Shown here: piece by piece, positions 11,438 to 26,203 of the stretch | Numbering within the stretch: position 1 is the first letter of the stretch | Layout of the letters: every line of letters begins with the position of its first letter | Assembly: GCA_028023455.1 (NCBI GenBank) | Contig: JAQFVV010006836.1 | Span: 124,001-188,000 of the forward strand | Direction of reading: 5' to 3' | Length of the DNA stretch: 64,000 bases | Source: Epiperipatus broadwayi | Taxonomy: Eukaryota > Onychophora > Udeonychophora > Euonychophora > Peripatidae | Notes under the pieces: model-generated | The model's input: only the letters and a program-made list of their open reading frames with translations | Database searches by the model: none | What the model was told of the DNA's origin: nothing | Program-made: the position numbers and the translations under genes

Positions 11438-12674
11438 TATATTTAAGATAGCTAAGATTGTACCAATTTTTAAAAAGGGGATAGTCTGATTCGGTAATTA
11501 TAGACCTATTTCAATTCTGTCACCTTTTGCTAGAATTTATGAAAGGTGTATTTATAGTAATTTATTGTAGATATGATTAAGGTATTACCTAGTTATCAGC
11601 ATGGTTTTTACCTGGTAGATCTGCTGAAACTAATTTAATGGTGATATCTGATCATATTGCTCATGCCTTATCTGATCAGAAGAATTAGATGTTGTATATT
11701 TTGATATGACTAGGCATTTGAAGTTTCATATATTAGACTTTTGTATAAACTTAAAATGTTGGGTGTTAGTCCTCATTTAGTTGAGTGGTTTTCATTATTT
11801 GAGGGGTCGTAAATCTAGTACATGGATAAAACTAATTCTCTTTTTTTGATAAATATAGTGTCCTCAGGGAGGAATATTAGCACCATTGCTTTTTAATGTT
11901 TATATGTGTGATCTTGATCATAGCATAAAAAATAGTATGATACTTACTTATGCTGATGATTGTAAGTTATTTAAAAGAATTATTACTTATAGTGATATAT
12001 TGAGGTTCAAAGGATATAGATAGTTTTATTATATGGTGTAGGTATAAATGTTAAATTAATAAAAACTGTTTCTATCTAATAAAACGAAAAACTGTTTATG
12101 GTATAAAATGAGAATGGTTTATTAAATATAAAAGACATATCTGATTTAGGAATATATTTTGTAGCAATTTTACTTTTAGTGATATTAAATGTTTATTATA
12201 AAGATGAAGATGGGCGTATTTTGAGATATGGGGAGATTTATCTATTTCATAAAATATAGGTTATTTTTTCCGTGTTGTTACAGTTTTAGAATATAATTCT
12301 TGTATATGGAATCAATCTGATTAATATTCAGTCTAAAATATATAATATTGAAAAAAGATTTAATAAATAATAATGGGTGATGTCAAACTGTCAAAAAGTA
12401 TTGAAAGAAGGAGAATGTTGAAGGATATGATATTACTGAAAAAGTTGATTGATGGGAAATTGATGACAGTAACTGTATATCAAAAATAGAATTGAAAGTA
12501 CCTTGTCGTTTATTAAGAGAAATGCAAACTTTCAAGATTAGTATATGTAAAAATACTTTCTTTGGTAAATCAGTTATTAATAGATTGAAAATGGTATATA
12601 ATCTAACTTTTAATAATATTGATATTTTTTGCGATCAATTTGTGATGAATGTTAAAAAACAACTAAATGTATAA
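11438..12674 (+). pseudogene. LINE ORF2: reverse transcriptase core and C-terminus, frameshifted
   Basis: Seen across three frames: KIVPIFKKG then GNYRPISILSPFARIYE (about 11450-11545), PQGGILAPLLFNVYMCDLD (about 11863-11920), and the catalytic YADD at 11949-11960. The C-terminal part includes LEYNSCIW (about 12285) and a last open frame at 12492-12671 with FGKSVINRLKMVYN, typical of the LINE C-terminal region. At least half a dozen frameshifts or stops make it inactive. Confidence 0.8.
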
Positions 12675-12881
12675 TTATGAACATATATGTATATATAATT
12701 TTATGTATTTAGCTTGTATTTGATTATTATTGTTTTTTTTTTTTTTTTGTTTTTTTTAAATTTTAATTATTATCATTGTTATTATTATTGTTTTTTTTTA
12801 TTTTATTTTTATTGTGTATTTCTGTTAAAGTGTAAATGTTGAAATGCACATAATAAATGGATATTGAATTGAATTGAATAA

Positions 12882-13335
12882 TACATTAAGATATAACATA
12901 AACTATATTGAGGAGAATATAAATATTGACTGGTCAAATTGTAAAACTCTTGATCAATTAGTAGGTAATTATAAGTTAAAGATTGATATATGGTACAAAA
13001 AAGGAACTGTATATAAAATTACATGTGAAATTTGTAAAATTATTTACTTTGGGCATACTGGGAAATAATTAAAGGTAATAACCAAAGAACATAATAATGC
13101 AATTAATAGAAGAGATGATAAATCTGCATTATATATTTATTACTTGAAATATGGACATAGAATAGATGCTACAAAAAGTATTAAACCTTTAAATTACATC
13201 AAAAATCCTAAAAGAAGACAAATGTATGAAACATATTATATTAAAAATAATTTGAATAATTTTATGAATATTTACAGGACTTCTATAAATTTGGTTAACA
13301 ATTGGTCAACTAAAAATGAATGGGAAATTATATAA
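12882..13335 (+). pseudogene. Penelope-like element copy 2, segment 3 (GIY-YIG endonuclease)
   Basis: PLE coding resumes after the LINE. NNTLRYNINYIEENI and CKTLDQLVGNYK lead into the GIY-YIG module: GTVYKITCEICKIIYFGHTG (about 13006-13065). One in-frame stop at 13066-13068 follows, then KEHNNAI, LKYGHRID and RRQMYETYYIKNN to a natural-looking stop at 13333-13335. Only one stop in this module makes it the best preserved part of this copy. Together the three segments give a near-complete PLE gene order, interrupted at 7720 and 9597. Confidence 0.8.
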
Positions 13336-17848
<4,513 letters not shown>

Positions 17849-17854
17849 TCCAAT

Positions 17855-17935
17855 ATCTTTGGAGAGTTTTGCCTGTTTTAATAAGAGTTATGAGCAAGCA
17901 TAACAAATGATGATCATGTGATCTTTATTATTAAT
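17855..17935 (+). mobile_element. Family C repeat, terminal fragment
   Basis: GGAGAGTTTTGCCTGTTTT, AGTTATGAGCAAGCATAA and GATCATGTGATC match the terminus of the family C element at 20328-20400. Only the tail is present and the hammerhead part is missing. Confidence 0.65.
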
Positions 17936-18047
17936 AGATGTTTATTTTGTATTGTTATAGACCTTTTGTTAATTTTATTATTTAGTGTTTGCATTAACAA
18001 TATGGTACATTGTATGGGTTTAACAATTGCATTTATATATGTAATAT

Positions 18048-18200
18048 ATGCGGGATTTGAACTCAGACTTTCACACGACTCACAACTCTCAGAGCCATCT
18101 TATATTGCTGACCCACCTGATCACACACATGTTGAAAAGATAAATAATCACCAATAATAATATTTCGTGCTAAACCAGCACTCATCAGTTGGTATAGTAT
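18048..18200 (-). mobile_element. Family A element, single arm with hammerhead
   Basis: Reads GGGATTTGAACTCAGACTTT at the left. On the minus strand that end becomes a tRNA box-B-like string, AGTTCAAATCC. A CACACACATGTTGAAAAGATAA segment and the hammerhead at 18151-18192 follow. Other copies have a second, inverted arm; here only one is present. Confidence 0.7.
18151..18192 (-). ncRNA. Hammerhead ribozyme motif, family A, intact core
   Basis: On the minus strand: CCAA (18192-18189), CTGATGA (18188-18182), GTGCT (18181-18177), loop GGTTT, AGCAC (18171-18167), GAAA (18166-18163), and TTGG (18154-18151). Stem II is five perfect pairs, stem I is CCAA with TTGG, and both universal core boxes are intact. 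Stem III is degraded here (the other copies give ATA, 2 nt, TAT). Predicted cleavage follows the A at 18155. Confidence 0.72.
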
Positions 18201-19247
18201 GAATAAATCGAGTGTGTTCGAACATTAATTAGGGGGGGGGAATCATTATTTATGACATCATTAGTAGAGTATATGTGGTCTAACTTGGACATAGAGTAAC
18301 CCCATATATATAAATCAAGCAAGTCAAGTTTTTGAGATTAAGTAGTCAAATTGAAGTACATAGTGCATTTGGTTTCTTATCTTAAATATTATTTTTATGT
18401 TGCTAAGTACATATGGATTTGGGGCATCATATGAAAACATTTTTTTATATTTTATTGTGTAAAATTATATATATTTTTTAATAAAATAAGTATATATTGT
18501 TTACGTAGCTGTTTCAAGTATTTCTTCTACAGCCTATATATTATCATTTCTATCTCTCTTTGATAGTCGCTCGTTTCAATGAGGGTTGACTGAAAATGAT
18601 TCAATAATTTTTCTTAAGAGTTTTGATGAAAAGCCGCAGCAAGCTCTAACTTATGTGACTATTTTTTAATTGTTAGATTGCAGTGCCCCCTGCCAAGAAA
18701 TCCCGAAGTTTTTTCCCCTTCCAGCAGATCATTTAACTACATCATTATATTATTAAAAATAAACTTTTAATATTTATCACTCACAAGTCAAATAAGTTGA
18801 TTAGTCAATAAAAGTTTGATTAATCACTTGATAAACTATAAAAAAAAATTATTCCAAATTTTCCAAGCATTTACTTGATTAAAAACATTCATAGCTCAGT
18901 AAACTAGTTGTGATTAATTACCATGATGATATCAGCCGCGACAAAACATTAAAATGATGAGCCATTAAAAAAAAAAAAATCAATATTTTCTTCTCTCAAA
19001 AATAGATGCCGTTCTTTTCTTTGAAATTTTTTTGGAGTTATTGCAAATAGAAATGAATGATTAAATAATAAAATTCTATTCATTGCAAATTATTTAACTA
19101 ACTTTTAAATTTAGTAAAAGAGATAGAGTTAAGGGTTATCATTTACCTCATTTTCTATGCTAATAAAGTTTATCAAGATCCTTTTATCCACCATCATTAT
19201 CATTATCATCTTCAATTTCTATTCTTTTTATATCTTTTTATTTTTCA
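18200..19247. other. AT-rich spacer with a G run
   Basis: Contains a run of nine or so G at about 18231-18240. An inverted CATCATTATCATTATCATC string at about 19191-19212 resembles the complement of the RTE tail at 19510. No gene found. Confidence 0.4.
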
Positions 19248-19249
19248 AA

Positions 19250-19525
19250 CATTTCTGACCTCATTGAAAAAATTAAAAGCCTGAAGTGGAGTTGGGCTGG
19301 ACATATTGCTAGAAGAGATGATAATAGATGAACAATTGAAATCTTAAACTGGATTCCAAGAGATTGTAAAAGATCCAGAAAGAGACCACATGTGAGATGG
19401 ATGGATGAAATAAGAAAGTGTGCAGAGGTGTTGTGGAGAAGAGAAGCTAAAGATCGGAGAAGATGGATTGAACTTGGAGAGATCATCCTGCAGAGGATTG
19501 ATAATGGTTGATGATGATATATATT
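19250..19525 (+). pseudogene. RTE-type LINE, 3' end of the reverse transcriptase ORF
   Basis: One frame encodes LKWSWAGHIARRDDNR, an in-frame TGA where TGG (Trp) is usual, then a Lys/Arg-rich run with RPHVRWMDEIRK and DRRRWIELGE, ending DNG-stop. This is the conserved C-terminal tail of RTE-clade LINE polyproteins, and the following TGATGATGATA is the simple tail typical of that clade. It is a 5'-truncated insertion of about 270 bp with a single disabling stop, so it looks fairly young. The antisense open frame is a shadow. Confidence 0.85.
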
Positions 19526-20047
19526 TTCTTTTATCTTTCTATTAAATTTTTTATTTATTTAACAAATATTGCATTTTTCTTAGGCTCTGCATGAAAGCAG
19601 ATTAGGTTACACAGACAACAAGAATTAAATGACAATAATTATTTATCATTGGTAATAGTTTACTATCTCTTGTGATAATACTTTACTATTTCTTCTGATT
19701 ACCTTTTCAAATTTTTTCTTACAATCTTATATAACGAAGGTCTGTAAATTATTAAAATTGTCAAAGATATGCTTTGTTTCAAGTTTTATTCTGTAAAACA
19801 TAGATGGTGTGCTGATTTAAAAAATAAGAATCAATACTTATATATTGATAATTATAAAACTTTTTGCATATAAACTTGTTACTTCCATGTATCATCATCA
19901 GAAACTACTTACAAATGAACAGAGCAATTGCAATTCCAGAAAAATAAAGTTAATAAACTAACAAGCAAACAAAAAACAACAATACATTATAGATGAGTTT
20001 TATGACAATTACATAAACTAATCCATAAAATACAATTATGTCTCCAC
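19526..20047. other. AT-rich spacer
   Basis: Nothing recognised between the RTE tail and the family C element. Confidence 0.4.
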
Positions 20048-20060
20048 ATATCACAAGTTT

Positions 20061-20400
20061 AAAACAGACAAAAGTCTCCACATAGTAGTGCCACTTAGTG
20101 CAAGCCAGTAATCAATGGATGTCAGAAGGCTTGTGCATAAAATCCCTGTCTAGTACCTACTCATCCAATATCCCCAGACTAATTTCTAGCTTGTGGCTTT
20201 CATCAGTAGGCATGAGCTAGAAAATAGTCTGGAGATATTGAATGAGTAGGCATTAGATAGGAATTTTATGCACAAGCCTTCTGGCATCCATTGATTACTC
20301 TGGCTTGCACTGAGTGACACTACTGTATGGAGAGTTTTGCCTGTTTTCATAACAATTATGAGCAAGCATAAGAAATGGTGTTCATGTGATGTTTAGTGGT
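20061..20400. mobile_element. Family C foldback element (340 bp) with hammerhead
   Basis: Two inverted arms: CCACATAGTAGTGCCAC through CCAATATCCCCAGACTA on the left and TAGTCTGGAGATATTGAAT through AGTGACACTACTGTATGGAG on the right, about 130 bp each. They flank a centre at about 20195-20215. The right end adds GAGCAAGCATAAGAAATGG and TTCATGTGATGTTTAGTGGT. A hammerhead-like core lies on the minus strand at 20171-20212; the opposite arm has lost CTGATGA. The 13-bp duplication favours insertion by LINE machinery over a cut-and-paste transposase. Confidence 0.75.
20171..20212 (-). ncRNA. Hammerhead-like motif, family C, partly decayed
   Basis: On the minus strand: CTGATGA (20206-20200), AAGC, loop CACAA, GCTA, GAAA (20186-20183), then TTAGTC and TGGGGA. 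Stem II keeps three of four pairs. The GTC cleavage triplet is present. Compared with the 45.9-kb copy it has lost one stem II pair and the stem III C-G pair. Confidence 0.55.
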
Positions 20401-20413
20401 ATATCACAAGTTT

Positions 20414-21470
20414 GTTTAATATTTTTCAATATTATCTTCTAATTATTTCTGAAATGAACTTTTATATTTTAAAATACACTTCAAATTTTTTATCTGGTTG
20501 CAACTTTTTATTGTATTCCTTTCTTAGTCATACTTCCTAATCAATATTTCATTTCTTTAGAGTATCTTTGAAATAATCTCTATAATACAAAAACATAAAT
20601 TATTTCACCCATGCCATGCTCAAGTTTATCATAAAATACTTTTTTGTAGAAAGATTGTTATCCTTTATTTGCTTCACACCCCCAACACAACAAGTATGTG
20701 ATTTCACAATAGTAGTCTCTATAGTATAACATCCATAAAGTTGAAGAAGATATCAATGGTATTTTGATGTTTCATTGTAATTTTAGAAGCTTATAAAATT
20801 GATAATCTATTTTAATTGCTTCACATTCTCAGGTTGATAACCACATAAATTAAAAAAGTTGCTAAACATTTTTCTTCCAGCTAATAAAGTCTAAACATTA
20901 ATAACTAAAACAAAATTTTTATAAGTGGCTTTCAAAACCTTTATAACAATCTGTAGATTATGTTTTGAATTCAAAAGGATACACAATCAACATATTGTAA
21001 GTCTAGAAACCAAAATGACAAAGCTTGCTTTTAACCCACCACCAAACTCATATCCCATTTTGACACTCGCAAACGACTTAATGGTTTTAAGAATAGTTTA
21101 TCATTAAAGCATAAAACAAAGTAAGTGATTAATTTTTTACTAGCAGTAATGGTGTAAAAATTATATAATAAGAATATCAATTAAACATTCAATTGATTTT
21201 AAATTTTGCCATAATCCAAATCAATAAAATTAGCATATGAATCATTTTTTTTACTCTTGATACTTCTTTGCAATTTCCTGGTAACAAAAAATATATTTAC
21301 AATGCTTTCTGATTCTCTAAACTCACAATGAATCTCTAATAATATGTCATTCAAAACCATAATCAACATATTCAACAAAATTTTTGAAAATAGATTTACA
21401 ATAGTACATGCAATTATTGCTTCAGTTATATTCTAAAATGAAACACTCCACAAGAATTCATTATCAATAA
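20414..21470. other. AT-rich spacer
   Basis: No recognised feature. The open frame at 20925-21104 has no domain. Confidence 0.4.
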
Positions 21471-21920
21471 ATGTCCCCAACCCTATGCCCGCAGGCACCA
21501 TGGCGCCCACAGACCATTTTATGTGTGCCCGCCGCTATCCGAACATGATAAAAAATTATTTATCTGATACAAATAAATATAATTTTTAAAATTTCTTATA
21601 AATTATTGTATTACCAATTAAGCGTTGGGGAAGATTTAAAATTATATAATTTATAAATTATTGTATTATATTGTAATTAAATTGTAGGGCATACTATACT
21701 TTTACAGCGTAAAAATATAAACATTAATTATATGTTAAAATTTTATTTTTGAAATAAATATTTTTTTGTACATTATGTGTATTATTAACAATATCCAACT
21801 ATAAATTTACATTGAAAAAATAAATGGTACCCGCCACCTGGTTGAAGAAATAAATGGTGCCCGCCACCTGGCCGGTATTATAGAATGTGCTCTTAAGTAC
21901 AAATTGGTTGGGGACGCCTG
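21471..21920. mobile_element. hAT-like MITE
   Basis: The right end reads GGTTGGGGACGCCTG, whose complement CAGGCGTCCCCAACC is the form seen at hAT termini. The left end carries GTCCCCAACC, then CCCGCAGGCACC. Short GC-rich ends with two CCCGCCACCTGG repeats near the right enclose an AT-rich interior with no transposase. An 8-bp target duplication is not clear, and the left end is mutated. Confidence 0.6.
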
Positions 21921-24865
21921 CATTAGGTAATTTCACATTTTACAGTACCCAATCACATTATATAAAATATATCGTAGGTTTCTATTGGATATTTACTGAC
22001 TTATAATCACTGATATTATTCATGTTCTTAAATCCCCAATCAATCGATTATAAAATGGATTTCGTAACAATTAAACTATATATGAAGATAATTGGCAGTT
22101 ATCCAAGCCAAAGATAACATTCAGTTCTCTACTATTTAATAAAATTTAAGATCTGCACTTTAAAGAAATTTAAGAAGATAATTAAGACAAATCATTTTGA
22201 CTAATGATGAAATAAAAATCTATTAAAATTTTTGTAACTGGACAAGATAAGCAAATAAATAATCAATTCTGAACTTATGAAATTATTCCTACTAGTAATA
22301 TTGACTTAGATAAGTAAACAAATATTTAAATGCAGTACCAAATAACAAAATTTATACCTAATCAGATTTAATAATGATTTATAAAATATACATATATCTA
22401 ATTCTATTTTACTTACTAAGATGGGTTTGATTTGGGACCAAACTTCAAGTACCAAAATTATCTTGCACATTCAAAAGAAATAATTAGACAGATTCACCGG
22501 ATTTTAAATAAACTCTAAATTTATTGGTTTATAATAAAAATTTATAACAGTAATAATAAAAATATAACATAACAAATGATCAAGGTTTGCAATAGACTAT
22601 AATCAATAAAAATAATAAAATCTATGTATATGGAACTCTAAAAAATATGTTGCATGACAATAATACTACATAAAATGGAAGGAGAGATTTGAAATATCAT
22701 ATTCAATGATAAAAAAAATGTGATCAAATAAAAATTGATCTCTATTTATTCATAAAAGTAATCTCTAAACAATTAAATAAGCATAAAGAAAAATCTGTTA
22801 TATTTAAACTCTTTTCTATCTGAATCTCCAAGTTAAATCTTGAACATACAAAAAAAATTAAATATTTGAAAACATTAGGCCGTATTAACTTATCATCAGA
22901 GTAAAGCTTAAATAATAAGAATAAAATGAACCTCTTCGACCTTTTCATTGTGTGAATTCTATCATATCCATATATATATTATTTACCTATGTTTTTGAAA
23001 TAAAATGTAAACTCTCCTTTTCTTTTAACAAAAAAAATATACATGCATAGAAATCATACCACCTAAGTGAAAGTCTGTCCATTTTCACTCACTATCCACC
23101 AATCCATTATAGCTTCTGGTTCTTTATTCCCGACCCTAAGGTGTAGAGATGATTTTCCTTTAAGTAGAGAAGATAAACATGAGTAGCAACTAACAAAGAT
23201 TTGAATCCAATTATGTTCACATTTAAATTTTGATGTTTTCTTTTAAACATATAAATGTATTCAAGTATTTAAAACAATAGATACTTATTCAATGCAAAAT
23301 CACATATCACTGGCTTTATTTTTTTTTCCATTGATAATAATGCACAAAGAGAATTCCTTTAATGACACAATCCAGTTATAATCAAGTGAAGAATAATAAA
23401 TGCTAACTTTTTCTTTCCAGATGAAGAAAGTGAAATTTAAATTGCCTAATGTCATACATAAATTGAGTTAATTGATCTTGTAAAATTCCTTGATCTGAAA
23501 TATGACATCCATAGACATATAATGGGGTTTATATCCACCATAAATAAATAGGTGAAATTGTAGATTTTAACCATGGAATATCTTTATATATCTGACTTGC
23601 AATGCAATGCATTTTGATGGATTTTTCTTTCACATTTTTGCCATTTCTCCTGGAATTTCATCAGCAAGCTGCCCAATTGAATAGCAGATAGTTAAAATTT
23701 CTTCTACCATAGTTTGAGAAATTAACAATTTAAACAATACAATTTGATAAATTTTTAAGGACAAATAGAAATGCATCTGTCCTAGGCAGTGATAAAATTA
23801 CAAGAAATCAAATTGCAACATCTCTCTTCTATTTATAAGATACTCTTGATGATGTTATTTTTGTCACAACAACTATTGAATATTGCTCAAATTTGACTCG
23901 ATGATGAGCAATTTGTTTAAGAAAATTTTGCCTCCAATTAGTAAGTGGAATGAAGATTTAAAAAAAAAAATGGATACAGTGAAAATGAAATCCTGTTTTA
24001 TAAGTCAATATCATTTTTCCATTTTACCAAAATAAAGATTTCCTATTATAATTCTAATACATTTTATTGGATATAAATATTTTTATATGTGATTTTATTA
24101 ATAATATTTTTTTTATATAATTAATTTATGATCAGGAACAATATAAATGAAACATAAAACATTTCATTTTATAATAGGTGTTGCTATGGTGATTGTAATA
24201 ACAGAAAGTGAAATGCGTAATACTTAATAATAATATTGATTCTCTTCAAGTAAGCTTTTATGATTCACTTAACTATTTCCAAAATTTATTTATTTATTCA
24301 CCTGTTTTTTAATTTTTTTCTGAGGTTTATCACAACACATTTATAAATTGATGCTAAATGTTAATAACCTATAAGAGTGTTTCTTTATTTTTTTTTTACT
24401 GTAACATATAGCATCATTAATCTGGTTACTTATTATATATATATATATTAATAGGTGGTAAAACTAAGAGAAATATACTTTTTGATAAACCTCATATTCT
24501 GAATACTAAACTATTTCAAGCTGATTCTCATGCTTTATCTCACACTCAGTCATGTTACAGTTTGAGATCGAACAAATTTTCTTTCAAGAATTCACCTTGG
24601 CAATGGTGGATGCTAGTTCATTGAAATATCAGTATATAATAGAAAATAATACACGGTTTTACCCAAAAAATAATATATATATATTAATTATTGTGTGGGT
24701 ATATTGCTCATTAGGTGTTGTGAACTCAAGTGAAATTTAAATTCAACTGTTTTATTTAATTGAACAAATATAATTCTTTTTTACTTTATTCAGTTGATAA
24801 TCACTCAACGACCTTTAGCTTTTGAGTCACCATTTTAGGATAAGGCTACACATGCAAATAATATT
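21921..24865. other. AT-rich intergenic sequence
   Basis: About 2.9 kb with a short TA run at 24434-24449 and several T tracts. Open frames (22742-22948 antisense, 24552-24737) have no domain. Nothing supported. Confidence 0.4.
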
Positions 24866-26203
24866 CAGGACGTCCATAAAGTCTATGTGCAATTTAAAAA
24901 AATTATAACTTTATTAGTACTTGTGATAGAAAAAAATCTGTAAAAAGTATTGGAAAGCTTAATGTACCTAGTTTTAAGTAAAATTATTTAGTAACTCTTC
25001 AACATAATAATTTAATAATTTTTCTATACTTTTAAAATATTTCTTTTTCAGAATTTCATGACCAATGGCTTCAACTGAAGAAAAAGTAAACTCCATCCTT
25101 TCGTTGGCTGATCTAAAATCTACTGTTGCTGTACAAAGATAGTTTAGAACTGAATACAGTAAAGAACCATGTCATAGGAACTCTATTGCCAAATGGATGA
25201 AAAAATTTAAAGAGACAGGCTCAATCTGGTAGGCTACATGTCAGTGAAGAAAGTGTAGCATCCATAGATCAATCCTTTAAGGTAAGTCCAATAAAGTAAT
25301 TAAGATGAGCATCACTAGAGCTGTGGCTTTCAAAGTCCACTGTTCATAAGATTCTGTGGAAAAGACTTCACATAAAACCTTATGAAATTCCATCACATCA
25401 AATGTTGTTAGAAGAGGATTATCATGCATGGCTAACTTTCTGCCATCAGTTCAATGAAAAACTTGTTAATGATGATGCATTTGTGAGTAGTTTAATGTTC
25501 TCTGATGAAGCAACATTTCACATTAGTGGCAAAATCAACACGCACAATTTCCAGATTTGGCGAACTGAAAACCCAAATGAAACTGTTGAACATAAAAGAG
25601 ACTCTCCTTAGGTTAATGTGTGGTGTGCTTTGGGAAAAATCAAATCATAGGACCATTCATTTTTGAAATATATGTTGTTAATGGTGACATCTGTTTAGAT
25701 ATGCTGCATAATTACTTTATTCCTTAGCTTGAACAATAAGGACTAAAAGACAATACCATATTTCAATAAGATGGAGTTCCTTGCCATTTTGCTCTGTGCA
25801 TTAGACAATTTATAAATCAGAAATTTCCTAACAGATGAATTGGAAAAGATGAACCATTTTCTTGGCCTCCACATTCATCAGACTTGACTCCATTAGATTC
25901 CTTTCTATGGGGACATGTGAAAACAATAGTGTATGCAATCAAACTTCGATCGCTAGAAGACTTGAAAGCTAAAATAACTAATGTGATTTTAGGCAGTACT
26001 GTAAATCAATTGGCAAATTTTTTTAGAGAACTACAAATCGTATTACTAATAATGGTGCACATGTGGAAACTTAATAAAATACAATAAAACAATAAAAAAA
26101 TATATTTTTTTTGTTTCCAATACATTCTACATAATTTCTCTATCACAATTACTAATAAAGTTATAAATTTTGAAAATTGCACACAGACTTTATGGATACC
26201 CTG
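24866..26203 (+). mobile_element. Mariner-family DNA transposon, near full length
   Basis: 1,338 bp bounded by long imperfect inverted repeats of about 90 bp. The left end starts CAGGACGTCCATAAAGTC and the complement of the right end starts CAGGGTATCCATAAAGTC. TA follows the right end (26204-26205); the left flank reads TATT, so the TA there appears mutated or shifted. The element encloses one transposase pseudogene. Confidence 0.88.
25065..26074 (+). pseudogene. Mariner transposase (DD41D spacing), inactive
   Basis: The reading starts at ATG 25065 (MASTEEKVNSILSLADLK). It runs through a helix-turn-helix region (VAVQR-stop-FRTEYSKEP, then NSIAKWMKKFKETGS), the first catalytic block FSDEATFHISG (D at 25504-25506), FQ-stop-DG (D at 25770-25772) and SDLTPLDSFLWGHVK (D at 25896-25898). 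The last two aspartates are 41 residues apart in one frame, which matches the DD41D (rosa-type) subgroup and not the usual DD34D. It ends TNNGAHVET-stop at 26074 after a frameshift. At least three stops and several frameshifts disable it, but all three aspartates survive. Confidence 0.88.

Larger units (their letters stand above)
9598..12874 (+). mobile_element. 5'-truncated LINE (APE-type non-LTR retrotransposon) inserted in the PLE
   Basis: About 3.28 kb. It begins inside ORF1, carries an AP-type endonuclease and RT, and ends in a T-rich 3' region, an AATAAATGG string and the short repeat tail ATTGAATTGAATTGAA. TGAATAA occurs at 9591-9597 and 12875-12881, a candidate 7-bp target-site duplication, although the sequence is simple. 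PLE coding resumes immediately after. The motif style (YQNVRGL endonuclease start, D-x-YHP endonuclease end) resembles the Jockey/CR1 group; I did not resolve the clade. Confidence 0.82.
20048..20413. repeat. 13-bp target-site duplication flanking family C copy
   Basis: ATATCACAAGTTT occurs at 20048-20060 and again at 20401-20413 with no mismatch, directly bounding the element at 20061-20400. Confidence 0.85.

Noticed and set aside
19238-19486. Antisense frame over the RTE tail
   Set aside because: The plus strand carries the recognisable RTE C-terminus; this is its shadow.
23640-23680. Minus-strand CTGATGAAATTCCAGGAGAAAT as a hammerhead
   Set aside because: Box 1 and GAAA are present, but no stem II or stem I can form.
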